Below are positions 1-7,803 of a DNA stretch of 50,335 nt, one piece after another; the first letter of the stretch is position 1, and each line of letters begins with the position of its first letter. The notes below the pieces were generated by a model. That model was not told the origin of the DNA and did no database searches. It saw only the letters and a list, made by a program, of their open reading frames with translations. The position numbers and the translations under genes were made by a program. Origin of the DNA: an uncultured Lachnospiraceae bacterium (lineage in GTDB: Bacteria; Bacillota; Clostridia; Lachnospirales; Lachnospiraceae); the NCBI GenBank assembly GCA_910588775.1, contig CAJURH010000019.1, forward strand, positions 1-50,335, given 5' to 3'.

Positions 1-1
1 A

Positions 2-322
2 ATCGATTTTTATTCATCGCATGAAAAGGTGAATAAATGGTTTAAACATGCATTTCCAGTTGATGAATTGTATATGAATACGATTGTGATGAATTCAGCA
101 TTTGCTTCAAATACTTTGTATAAAAATCAGGATCCGGTTAAATCACTGGTCGATTTAAGAAATTTGCATTATTTTGAATATCCTTCCACAGTTAAAGTAT
201 TTACGGCAAAGGATTATACAATGTTACATGATTTGGATGAGTTATATTGTAGAAAAGTGAACACATATGAGTCGACAGAACTATTGGATGTGATAGATGC
301 TGCTCATAATTCCCTTGAATAG
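2..322 (+). CDS. Core-2/I-branching-type glycosyltransferase, C-terminal part (5' end outside window)
   Basis: The reading frame is open to the left edge of the window, so only the last ~106 residues are seen. They contain the pattern FPVDELYMNTIVMNS followed by a LHYFEYPST and a FTAKDYTMLH segment, which resembles the C-terminal part of the core-2/I-branching beta-1,6-N-acetylglucosaminyltransferase family (GT14-like), found in bacteria in capsule and cell-wall polysaccharide clusters. The GTG at 29 is internal, since codons before it continue the same frame. The segment is AT-rich compared with the rest of the window. It precedes a phosphocholine-type decoration operon in the same direction but with its own promoter in between. 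Family call is moderately sure; the sugar substrate is unknown. Confidence 0.6.
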   Translation: MDFYSSHEKVNKWFKHAFPVDELYMNTIVMNSAFASNTLYKNQDPVKSLVDLRNLHYFEYPSTVKVFTAKDYTMLHDLDELYCRKVNTYESTELLDVIDAAHNSLE

Positions 323-408
323 GATTAAGAAAATGTAAAAATAAGAATATGATAAACGCATGGGTGAATGAATTGTGAGGGTTATAAGATAGATTTTTTT
401 AAAACGTC

Positions 409-437
409 TTGATATAACATGTATTTTTGTGTACAAT
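409..437 (+). promoter_or_regulatory. Sigma-A type promoter for the choline-decoration operon
   Basis: TTGATA at 409-414, a 17-nt spacer, and TACAAT at 432-437, 55 nt before the ATG at 493. The 170-nt gap after the glycosyltransferase is AT-rich and holds no other recognisable element; no terminator hairpin was seen there. Confidence 0.5.
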
Positions 438-492
438 AATGTTCATAAAAGCATAAAAACAAAAAATCACGAACCAAAAGGAATCTATATCC

Positions 493-2265
493 ATGAACAA
501 CCAAGAACGCGACATCCTAACCACCCTCCACACACACACCTACACCACCCAGAGACATCTCTCCGACCTGACCGGTCATTCCCTGGGCATAGTGAACCGT
601 TCCATCAAGAACCTTACTAGAGAAGATTACTTAACCCCAGACCTCACCCTCACGGAGAAAGCCCTCCAGGAGTTCCGTTCCAAATCCCCCAGAAACGCTA
701 TCATTCTAGCCGCCGGTTTTGGCATGCGGATGGTTCCCATCAACATGGAAACGCCTAAAGCCCTGTTGAAAATACACGGAGAGGTTCTAATCGAGCGCAC
801 GATTCGCCATTTGCACGAGGTAGGAATCCAGGAAATCTATGTGGTGGTAGGTTTTTTAAAAGAGCAGTTTGAATACCTAATAGATGAGTATGGCGTGGAA
901 CTTGTGGTGAATGCAAGCTACGCGGCAAAAAACAACCTGCATTCCCTAGTTCTTGCGTTGGATCACCTATCTAACAGTTACGTGATTCCCTGTGACTTGT
1001 GGTGTGAGAAAAATCCCTTTTGCCAGCATGAACTCTATTCCTGGTACATGGTCAGCGACCGGATGGTTTCGGACACGTCTGTGCGCGTGAACCGCAAGAT
1101 GGAACTGGTTTCGATTCCGCAAGGGGATAGTGGCAATTCCATGATAGGTATTGCTTATCTGGTGGAGGAGCAAGCGCGCGTAGTAAGGAAGAAAATTCGG
1201 AGGTTATGTCGGGATGCCAGCTATGACGGCGCGTTCTGGGAGGAGGCTCTTTATGAAAATGACCGGATGACGGTGCAGGCCAGGGTTGTTCCCGCTGAGG
1301 ATGTGGTGGAGATTAACACCTACGAACAGCTTCGGGAGCTGGACGAAGGCTCAGCGCATCTGAAATCGGACGCTATAGCGGTCATCGCCAAGACGCTGCG
1401 CTGCCGGGAGGATCAAGTGACGGATGTGGAAGCGTTGAAAAAGGGCATGACAAACCGTTCCTTTTGTTTTGTCTGTCGGGGAAAAAAGTACATGATGCGC
1501 ATTCCCGGTGAGGGAACAGCGCAGTTGCTCAACCGACGGGAAGAGGCGGAAGTATATCGTGCCCTTGAAGGCCGGGGGATTTGCGACCGGATTCTCTACA
1601 TCAACCCGGAGAATGGTTATAAGATCACGGAATTTTTGGAAAATGCCAGAGCCTGCGACCCAGGGAATGAGGATGATTTGAAAGCATGTATGGAGAAGCT
1701 GAAAGCTTTTCATCGGGAGGAGATTCGGATTGGACATGTATTTGATCTGTTCAAGAAGATTGATTTCTACGAATCCCTTTGGAATGGAGCGCCTTCCGTG
1801 TACAGGGATTATCCCTCTACCAAAGAGAAGGTTCTGTCTTTGCGCCCCTATATAGAAGACCATGTGGAAAAAAGAGTTCTGTCCCATATAGACGCGGTAC
1901 CGGATAATTTTCTCTTTGTAAAAAACGAGCGGGGGGAAGAGGACGTGCGGTTGATTGACTGGGAGTACGCGGGGATGCAGGACCCTCATGTGGATATTGC
2001 CATGTTTTGCATTTATTCCCTGTATGATAAATGCCAGGTGGACCGGCTAATAGATATTTATTTTGAGGGAGCGTGCCCAGAGGAGATTCGGATTAAGATT
2101 TACTGTTATATTTCTGTGTGCGGGCTTCTCTGGAGTAATTGGTGTGAGTATAAGAGGAATTTGGGCGTTGAGTTTGGGGAATATTCCCTGCGCCAGTATC
2201 GGTATGCGAAAGAGTATTATCGAATTGCGCAGGAGCGATTGAAAGGGGGGGATGGATATGCATAG
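493..2265 (+). CDS. Trifunctional fusion: winged-helix HTH + LicC-like nucleotidyltransferase + LicA-like choline kinase
   Basis: A 590-aa protein with three parts. Residues ~1-65 look like a MarR-type winged helix. Residues ~68-290 are a nucleotidyltransferase of the LicC/RfbA fold (ILAAGFGMRM then TPKALLKIHG), expected to form a CDP-activated head group. Residues ~295-580 are a choline/ethanolamine kinase-like phosphotransferase, with GMTNRSF and MRIPGEGT near its start, the catalytic HxDxxxxN loop (HIDAVPDN, around residue 465) and DWEYAG. Together they would phosphorylate choline or a similar amino alcohol and activate it with CTP for transfer to surface polysaccharide. AAAAGGA at about 477-483 supports the ATG at 493. 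The next gene overlaps its 3' end. The first ~200 bases are strikingly C-rich, unlike the kinase part. Substrate is inferred from family and from the transporter downstream. Confidence 0.8.
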   Translation: MNNQERDILTTLHTHTYTTQRHLSDLTGHSLGIVNRSIKNLTREDYLTPDLTLTEKALQEFRSKSPRNAIILAAGFGMRMVPINMETPKALLKIHGEVLIERTIRHLHEVGIQEIYVVVGFLKEQFEYLIDEYGVELVVNASYAAKNNLHSLVLALDHLSNSYVIPCDLWCEKNPFCQHELYSWYMVSDRMVSDTSVRVNRKMELVSIPQGDSGNSMIGIAYLVEEQARVVRKKIRRLCRDASYDGAFWEEALYENDRMTVQARVVPAEDVVEINTYEQLRELDEGSAHLKSDAIAVIAKTLRCREDQVTDVEALKKGMTNRSFCFVCRGKKYMMRIPGEGTAQLLNRREEAEVYRALEGRGICDRILYINPENGYKITEFLENARACDPGNEDDLKACMEKLKAFHREEIRIGHVFDLFKKIDFYESLWNGAPSVYRDYPSTKEKVLSLRPYIEDHVEKRVLSHIDAVPDNFLFVKNERGEEDVRLIDWEYAGMQDPHVDIAMFCIYSLYDKCQVDRLIDIYFEGACPEEIRIKIYCYISVCGLLWSNWCEYKRNLGVEFGEYSLRQYRYAKEYYRIAQERLKGGDGYA

Positions 2266-2986
2266 AGTGAAAAGGGCCGTCATTATGGCGGCTGGCATAG
2301 GAAAAAGGATGTGGCCGATTACCCTTGAAACGCCGAAACCGCTGGTTCAGGTAAATGGGCGGCGGATGATTGACACAGTGATTGGAGCTCTTCACGCAAA
2401 TGGGATTACAGAAATATATGTGGTTGTGGGATATCTGAGAGAACAGTTTGAAAGCCTAGAGAGGGAGTATCCGGGGGTAGAGCTTATTGTAAATCCCTAT
2501 TACGATGCCTATAACAATATAGCGTCCCTATACGTGGCCAGAGAACATCTGGAAGACGTTATGATTCTGGACGGTGATCAGATCATTTACAATGAGGGCG
2601 TTCTTGCGCCTGAGTTTGAGCATTCCGGGTACAACGCGGTGTGGACAAAAGAATGGACGGACGAATGGCTGATGCAAGTGAAAGACGGCGTGGTGACCCA
2701 ATGTAGCCGCACAGGCGGAGAGCGGGGCTGGCAGTTATTTAGCATATCCAGGTGGAGCGCGGCCGATGGCAGAAGATTGAGACGACATCTGGAGCAGGAA
2801 TTTGAGGAAAAGAAAAACAGGCAGATTTTCTGGGATGATGTGGCTTTGTTCTGTCACCCAGAGGACTATCAGTTGGGAATCTGGGAAATGCTGCCGCAGG
2901 ATGTGGCAGAGGTGGACAGCCTTGCGGAATTGGCGCAGTTGGATGAAAGTTATAGAAAATATATGGAAGAGGAGCAGGGAGATTAA
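2258..2986 (+). CDS. LicC-like nucleotidyltransferase (CTP:phosphocholine cytidylyltransferase family)
   Basis: About 242 aa, one nucleotidyltransferase domain. The N-terminus has IMAAGIGKRMWPITLETPKP, the nucleotide-binding signature, followed by ITEIYVVVGYLREQFE and LDGDQI, the latter resembling the metal-binding Asp region of LicC. It is clearly paralogous to the middle domain of the preceding fusion protein. Two in-frame ATGs exist at 2252 and 2258; the G-rich ribosome binding site at 2242-2251 fits 2258 better. The gene overlaps the fusion gene and ends 1 nt before the BCCT transporter ATG, so the three genes are probably translated together. Whether this copy uses phosphocholine, phosphoethanolamine or another phosphorylated head group cannot be told from sequence. 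Confidence 0.75.
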   Translation: MHRVKRAVIMAAGIGKRMWPITLETPKPLVQVNGRRMIDTVIGALHANGITEIYVVVGYLREQFESLEREYPGVELIVNPYYDAYNNIASLYVAREHLEDVMILDGDQIIYNEGVLAPEFEHSGYNAVWTKEWTDEWLMQVKDGVVTQCSRTGGERGWQLFSISRWSAADGRRLRRHLEQEFEEKKNRQIFWDDVALFCHPEDYQLGIWEMLPQDVAEVDSLAELAQLDESYRKYMEEEQGD

Positions 2987-2987
2987 A

Positions 2988-4505
2988 ATGGAGAAGAAAT
3001 CGAAAATAGACTGGATGATTACATTGCTGCCTCTTGCCCTGGTTGTGCTTTTAAGCGTTTTGTTCTTTTTTCTGCCGAATCAGTCCAATTTCGTGCTAAG
3101 TCAGATTCGTTTCGTCCTGGGCGACACTTTTGGGACGTATTATCTGGCCATTGGACTGGGGATTTTCGTTTTGTCCATCTACATTGCCGGTTCCAGATAC
3201 GGCCGGATCGTGTTGGGCGGACAGGATGAGAAGCCAAAGTACTCTTTTTTTGCATGGGGTTCGATGATGTTTACGGCGGGGCTGGCGGCGGACATTTTGT
3301 TTTATTCCTTTTCGGAATGGATTTTGTATGCGTCCGATCCGCATATAGCTGAGATGGGCAGTATGCAGGACTGGGCCAGCGTGTATCCGATTTTCCACTG
3401 GAGCCTCATTCCATGGGGATTCTATCTTGTGCTGGCGGTGGCTTTTGGCTTCATGCTCCATGTGCGCAGGCGTGAGCGGCAGAAGTATTCGGAGAGTTGC
3501 CGTCCCATTTTGGGCAGGCATACGGATGGCATTCTGGGAAGACTGATTGATTTGCTGGCGGTTTTTGCGTTGCTGGCGGGCACAGCCACAACCTTCAGTC
3601 TGGCCACGCCGCTGATGGCCAGCATCATCCACGAGTTTTTCCGTGTGAATCTGCCTCGGTCAATCGTTACTATTGTGATTTTAATTGTGACCTGTGTGGT
3701 ATATACATATTCTTTGTTACATGGCTTTAAGGGAATCCGGTATTTGGCGAAAGCGTGCATTTGCATGTTTTTTGGGTTGCTGGCATATGTGTTTTTGTTT
3801 GGCGGCGAGGCCAGGTACATTGTGGAAACGGGTTTTTCCGCGCTGGGCAGGATGGTGCAGCATTTTTTTGAGCTTTCTACATTCACAGACCCGAAGCGCG
3901 CAACGTCGTTTCCCCAGAACTGGACCATTTTTTATTGGGCCTACTGGATGGTCTGGTGCGTGGCGGCCCCGTTTTTCATCGGAAATATTTCCAGAGGGCG
4001 GACTGTGCGCCAGACCATCTTGGGCGGCTACGGGTTTGGCGTGGGTTCCACGATTGTTAGTTTTATCGTGCTGGGAAATTACTCGTTGGGAAAACAGGTG
4101 CAGGGTGCGGCGGATTTTCTTGCGCTCTATGAGCAAACGGGGGACCTCTATGAAGTAATTCTTTCCATTATCCGCACGCTGCCCATGGCGCCTTTTGTGC
4201 TGGCGCTTTTGCTGGTGACTATGGTGGCGTTTTATGCCACGTCCTTTGACTCCATTGCCTACATCGGTTCCTGTTACAGCTACCATAAGCTGGGGGAAAA
4301 TGAGTCGCCCCACAAGGCCGTTCAGTTGATGTGGTGCATTTTGTTGATTTTGCTGCCCATGGCGCTTGTTTTCTCGGATAGCTCTATGAGCAATCTGCAG
4401 TCAGTGAGCATTATAGCCGCTTTTCCCATAGGGGCGGTGATTGTGTTGATAACGGTCAGTTTTTTGAAAGATGCGGGCAGGTTCTTGGATGAGCAGGGGA
4501 AATAA
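2988..4505 (+). CDS. BCCT-family transporter (choline/betaine/carnitine type)
   Basis: A 505-aa, very hydrophobic protein with about 12 membrane segments. The BCCT signature is visible as NWTIFYWAYWMVW followed by APFFIGNISRGRTVRQ; an earlier FSEWILYASDPH segment matches the family's substrate/sodium region. BCCT proteins take up quaternary amines such as choline, betaine and carnitine. Placed 2 nt after a cytidylyltransferase and behind a choline-kinase fusion, it most likely supplies the amino alcohol, as LicB does in phosphocholine-decorating bacteria although LicB belongs to another family. The start at ATG 2988 follows GGAGCAGGGAG; a longer open frame upstream lies inside the previous gene and is not used. 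Confidence 0.85.
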   Translation: MEKKSKIDWMITLLPLALVVLLSVLFFFLPNQSNFVLSQIRFVLGDTFGTYYLAIGLGIFVLSIYIAGSRYGRIVLGGQDEKPKYSFFAWGSMMFTAGLAADILFYSFSEWILYASDPHIAEMGSMQDWASVYPIFHWSLIPWGFYLVLAVAFGFMLHVRRRERQKYSESCRPILGRHTDGILGRLIDLLAVFALLAGTATTFSLATPLMASIIHEFFRVNLPRSIVTIVILIVTCVVYTYSLLHGFKGIRYLAKACICMFFGLLAYVFLFGGEARYIVETGFSALGRMVQHFFELSTFTDPKRATSFPQNWTIFYWAYWMVWCVAAPFFIGNISRGRTVRQTILGGYGFGVGSTIVSFIVLGNYSLGKQVQGAADFLALYEQTGDLYEVILSIIRTLPMAPFVLALLLVTMVAFYATSFDSIAYIGSCYSYHKLGENESPHKAVQLMWCILLILLPMALVFSDSSMSNLQSVSIIAAFPIGAVIVLITVSFLKDAGRFLDEQGK

Positions 4506-4512
4506 GGACGAG

Positions 4513-4558
4513 ACGGCTGTATGGAAGTTTTGGATAGCCTTCGATACAGCCGTTTTTT
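4513..4558 (+). terminator. Rho-independent terminator after the choline-decoration operon
   Basis: Perfect 10-bp stem ACGGCTGTAT (4513-4522) with ATACAGCCGT (4544-4553) followed by six T. It lies between two convergent genes. Confidence 0.85.
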
Positions 4559-4578
4559 ATCTGTAGGAGATTTCTATT

Positions 4579-6240
4579 TTATTCGCCGTCCCAGTCGGGA
4601 TACTGTTCCGGGTTGTCTCCCTTGCTTTTTATGACCATTGGTTCATCCGTATTTTCATCCAGAACCCGGAGAACTTTGCACTGGAAAGTCCATTCGTCTC
4701 CGAAATCAAACACGTATTTGAAATGCATGCCTTTATGGAAGCGGGCCTTATCCAGCGTATATTTTCGGGTGATTCGGAGGCCGGGTTCCAGTCCTTCGGC
4801 GTAATAGGAGTCCGCGTCGCTCCAACTGATATTGTCCATGAAAAAGGCGTGGGCATGGTCGTCGACAAAACCAAATGCGTCCAAAATCGCCGTGTGCAGT
4901 TCCAGTAGCGTATCGCTGCCGGATATCTGTATATGACGGTAACAGCCAGGTTCCAGAGAGACGCTGATTAGGAAGGAACGGGCGGGGGCGCTTTTGGATA
5001 GACTATAAGGCTGCGGGTGGAGGATTCGATTCAGTTTTTCCGCCAGATGGCCAGGCAATAATTCCTGCTCTTCCAGGGATTCCAGCAAATCCATGATTTC
5101 AGCGGGAATTGTGTGAAATTGACTTTCGTCCAATTCCAGCAGTTTATCCAAAAGAGCCTCGATTTCATCCAACTGCTCTTCGTCTTCCATGCCGAAACGC
5201 ATTAGGAAGTCTTCTTCCGCGTCGGCAAGTGTGGGAAGGTCTTCGTCCATGCTCAAAGGGATTTTTAGCTTCTTGCAGAATGCTTCGGCAAATGCATAGG
5301 TGCGTTCGTCACGGGCTTTTAATCGTATGGGGCGGATCTTTTCTTCCAGTAGCGCCTGCATGAATGTGTTTAATAGATCTTCCGGGTGGTTGTCGTAGTC
5401 CATAATGGGAGGGAAATTTAACATATATCCAGTGGAGGACTCCACCGCTAAGAGTAGCATGGGGAAGAAAGGAGGTTCATCCGGATTGCCCTGCACTGGT
5501 TGGGGAAAGCGGATAATCGCGCATTCCCATATGCCGGATTTTTTCATTTTTTTCAGACTGGCGAGGCCAATCTCGTTGCGCGCTGTGGGGGTGGGAAATG
5601 CCGGGGCGTATTCTTCTGGAAGCATGATTTTTCCCAGCGAATATTCCTGGTCTTTGTATTCCAACAGAATTGTTTCACTGGACGCGTCTATCATTTTGCC
5701 CAGGCCCAGATCGGCGGGCTTTTTGCCGTCTAACAGCCGGGCGACTTCTATGGCCGCCGCCAGCGCTTCACAGAGATCTTTTTGCTCGTTTTCTGATTGC
5801 AGAGGGCAGGGAAAGCGGTTGGGCATGTATTTCTGGAACAGGGGATAGGCTTTTTTTCCGGCGATTCGTATGTCGTGGCTGTGGGCGTAAGCCCTGGCCG
5901 CTTCCAGCTCCTCGTCGTTTAACGCGTCTTTGTTTTCAAATGAACATTGCAGACAGTCCAGATGCAAGATGCGCTCCTGAAGTTCCTGGGTGGTCAGCGT
6001 CTGCGGGTCAGCCAGGGCGATTCTGCGAAAGCTGTTGAAACGTTCTTCGCCCACGTACAGCCCAAGGGCGCGGGGACCTCCCGAAAAACCCATAATATTA
6101 ATATAACCGATTCTCTCGCCGGATAATTTTACAGCGAAAACCTCTATATCCGATAAGATGTTCCATAGTTTCGTCTTTTTATATTCGAAAGCGAGTTTGT
6201 ACAGCATATCTGAATCCATGTTTTCTCTCCTTTGGGACAA
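4579..6240 (-). CDS. pRiA4b ORF-3-like protein with additional N-terminal domain
   Basis: A 553-aa cytosolic protein. The last ~140 residues match the plasmid pRiA4b ORF-3 family: SFLISVSLEPGCYRHIQI, a LLELHTAILDAFGF segment, HAHAFFM, FKYVFDFGDEW and a final YPDWDGE. The N-terminal ~400 residues contain MGFSGGPRALGLYVGEERF and an acidic linker around residues 330-395; I believe this part corresponds to domains of unknown function often joined to pRiA4b ORF-3, but I cannot name them with certainty. The family has no established biochemical role; related genes are found as passengers of mobile elements and also in stable chromosomal positions. It is single, with CTCC-type ribosome binding site on the complementary strand just upstream of 6220 supporting an alternative nearby start. 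Function unknown. Confidence 0.7.
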   Translation of the reverse strand: MSQRRENMDSDMLYKLAFEYKKTKLWNILSDIEVFAVKLSGERIGYINIMGFSGGPRALGLYVGEERFNSFRRIALADPQTLTTQELQERILHLDCLQCSFENKDALNDEELEAARAYAHSHDIRIAGKKAYPLFQKYMPNRFPCPLQSENEQKDLCEALAAAIEVARLLDGKKPADLGLGKMIDASSETILLEYKDQEYSLGKIMLPEEYAPAFPTPTARNEIGLASLKKMKKSGIWECAIIRFPQPVQGNPDEPPFFPMLLLAVESSTGYMLNFPPIMDYDNHPEDLLNTFMQALLEEKIRPIRLKARDERTYAFAEAFCKKLKIPLSMDEDLPTLADAEEDFLMRFGMEDEEQLDEIEALLDKLLELDESQFHTIPAEIMDLLESLEEQELLPGHLAEKLNRILHPQPYSLSKSAPARSFLISVSLEPGCYRHIQISGSDTLLELHTAILDAFGFVDDHAHAFFMDNISWSDADSYYAEGLEPGLRITRKYTLDKARFHKGMHFKYVFDFGDEWTFQCKVLRVLDENTDEPMVIKSKGDNPEQYPDWDGE

Positions 6241-6325
6241 ATGAGTAGAGGAAGATTTTTCTTTTTCTTAGTTTATACGACATTTGGCCAGAAAGCAATA
6301 AATTTTTATAAATTAAAAAAAACGG

Positions 6326-6353
6326 TTGATTTCTTCAAGGTTTGTGATATAAT
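6326..6353 (+). promoter_or_regulatory. Promoter of the tRNA-Gly gene
   Basis: TTGATT (6326-6331), 16-nt spacer, perfect TATAAT (6348-6353), 12 nt before the mature tRNA 5' end. No second convincing promoter lies between the tRNA and the FMN riboswitch. Confidence 0.6.
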
Positions 6354-6365
6354 AGTACCCGTGTT

Positions 6366-6436
6366 GCAGATATAGTTCATCGGTAGAATGCCAGCTTCCC
6401 AAGCTGGAGAGGGGGGTTCGATTCCCCTTATCTGCT
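6366..6436 (+). tRNA. tRNA-Gly(CCC)
   Basis: Full cloverleaf by eye: acceptor GCAGATA with TATCTGC, D-arm GTTC/GAAT with GG in the loop, anticodon stem CCAGC/GCTGG with loop TTCCCAA (anticodon CCC), four-nt variable loop, T-arm GGGGG-TTCGATT-CCCCT. Discriminator is T and the CCA end is not encoded. Decodes GGG. It has its own promoter and no terminator before the riboswitch that begins about 20 nt downstream. Confidence 0.95.
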
Positions 6437-6455
6437 TGGTATATTAATTGAATAG

Positions 6456-6565
6456 AATCTTCAGGGCAGGGTGCGATTCCCTACCGGTGGTATAGCCCAC
6501 GAGCCGTAAGGTATGATTCGGTGCGATTCCGAAGCCGACAGTAGAGTCTGGATAGAAGAAGATTG
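6456..6565 (+). ncRNA. FMN riboswitch (RFN element)
   Basis: The conserved RFN blocks are readable in order: AATCTTCAGGGCAGGGTG, GATTCCCTACCGGTGGT, AGCCCACGAGC, GGTGCGATTCCGAAGCCGAC, AGTAGAGTCTGGAT and the closing GAAGAAGATT. The P1 helix is AATCTTC with GAAGATT. RFN elements bind FMN and shut off riboflavin genes. Here it is 120 nt upstream of ribD and is followed by an intrinsic terminator (6623-6653), so control by transcription attenuation is expected. Confidence 0.95.
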
Positions 6566-6622
6566 TAGGTTGCTTGTTTGTGTACGGACAGCGACAGTGA
6601 ATCATATACAGGATAATAGACT

Positions 6623-6653
6623 GCTCTGGAATTTTTATATTCCAGGGCTTTTG
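6623..6653 (+). terminator. FMN-riboswitch attenuator terminator
   Basis: Stem GCTCTGGAA (6623-6631) with TTCCAGGGC (6640-6648), one G-T pair, followed by TTTTG. It lies between the aptamer and the ribD ribosome binding site, the usual place of the expression platform. Confidence 0.8.
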
Positions 6654-6684
6654 TTGTTATAATAATAAATGGAGGTGAAAGAGC

Positions 6685-7803
6685 TTGGAAGATGAGAAAT
6701 ATATGCGCATGGCTCTTGCGCTTGCCCAAAAGGGTATGGGGTGGACGTCTCCCAACCCGATGGTGGGCGCTGTGATAGTAAAAGACGGCCGCGTGATCGG
6801 GAAGGGCTATCATGAGAAATACGGGCAGCCCCACGCGGAGCGTAATGCGTTGGCTTCCTGCACGGAGGACCCCAGAGGCGCCACCATGTACGTGACGCTG
6901 GAGCCCTGTTGCCATTATGGGAAACAGCCGCCCTGCGTGGACGCAATCTTGGAGGCGGGCATCCGTCGGGTTGCGGTGGGGTCTGCCGATCCCAATCCGT
7001 TGGTCGGTGGCAAAGGCGTGGGTATTTTGCGGGAGCACGGCGTAAGCGTTACGGAAGATGTGTTGAGGGAGGCGTGTGACGGTCTGAACCAGGTTTTCTT
7101 CCATTATATTCAGACGGGTTATCCCTTTGCGGTGATGAAGTACGCCATGACCATGGACGGAAAAATTGCCGCTTACACAGGCGCCTCCAAATGGGTCACA
7201 GGGGAGGCGGCCCGGGAGCATGTGCAGAGTCAGCGGCATCGATTTCGTTCCATTATGGTGGGCGTGGGGACGGTTTTGGCGGACGATCCGTTGCTGACTT
7301 GCCGCATGGAAGGCGGGAGAAATCCCATTCGGGTTGTTTGCGATTCTCATCTTCGCACGCCGCTTACCTCTCAGTTGGTTCAAACCGCCCGGCAGGCGTC
7401 CACCGTGATTGCCACCTGTTGTCCAGACAGGGAGAAACAGGCGGCGTATCGGGAGGCCGGATGCAGCGTATGGCAAATGCAGGAGAGAAACGGCCGTGTG
7501 GATCTGAAAGAATTGATGAAGAGATTGGGACAAGAGAACATCGACAGTGTGCTGGTGGAAGGCGGTGGAACGCTGAACTGGGCAGCGCTAAAAAGCGGCG
7601 TGATACAGAGAGTGCAAGTGTATATCGCACCCAAACTATTTGGCGGGCAGACGGCGAAAACTCCGGTGGAGGGGCAGGGATTTCCTGTGCCTTCAGAAGC
7701 GGTTCTCTTAAAAAACAGCGCAGTCACCCGTCTGGGTGAGGATTTTCTGATAGAGAGCGATATAGAAAGCGAGGTGGACGGCTATGTTCACAGGAATCGT
7801 TGA
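6685..7803 (+). CDS. ribD: RibD: bifunctional pyrimidine deaminase/reductase of riboflavin synthesis
   Basis: 372 aa, the usual length. Residues 1-~145 are the zinc deaminase with the catalytic HAE in PHAERNAL and the two zinc cysteines in EPCCHYGKQPPC. Residues ~148-372 are the NADPH-dependent reductase (YAMTMDGKIA, TGEAAREHVQ, LVEGGGTLN). It converts the 2,5-diamino-6-ribosylamino pyrimidinone phosphate to the ribitylamino-uracil phosphate in two steps. A TTG start at 6685 is chosen because GGAGGTG lies 8 nt upstream and the MEDEKYMRMAL sequence is the normal N-terminus. First gene behind the FMN riboswitch; overlaps ribE by 20 bases. Confidence 0.97.
   Translation: MEDEKYMRMALALAQKGMGWTSPNPMVGAVIVKDGRVIGKGYHEKYGQPHAERNALASCTEDPRGATMYVTLEPCCHYGKQPPCVDAILEAGIRRVAVGSADPNPLVGGKGVGILREHGVSVTEDVLREACDGLNQVFFHYIQTGYPFAVMKYAMTMDGKIAAYTGASKWVTGEAAREHVQSQRHRFRSIMVGVGTVLADDPLLTCRMEGGRNPIRVVCDSHLRTPLTSQLVQTARQASTVIATCCPDREKQAAYREAGCSVWQMQERNGRVDLKELMKRLGQENIDSVLVEGGGTLNWAALKSGVIQRVQVYIAPKLFGGQTAKTPVEGQGFPVPSEAVLLKNSAVTRLGEDFLIESDIESEVDGYVHRNR

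Noticed and set aside
1351..1989. 212-codon minus-strand frame inside the choline-kinase fusion gene
   Set aside because: Antisense shadow of a gene with clear kinase motifs; no ribosome binding site and no recognisable domain.
6481..7533. 350-codon open frame on the minus strand over the riboswitch and ribD
   Set aside because: It runs antisense to the RFN element and to the conserved ribD frame; its translation is rich in His/Arg/Pro as expected of a shadow frame and shows no domain.
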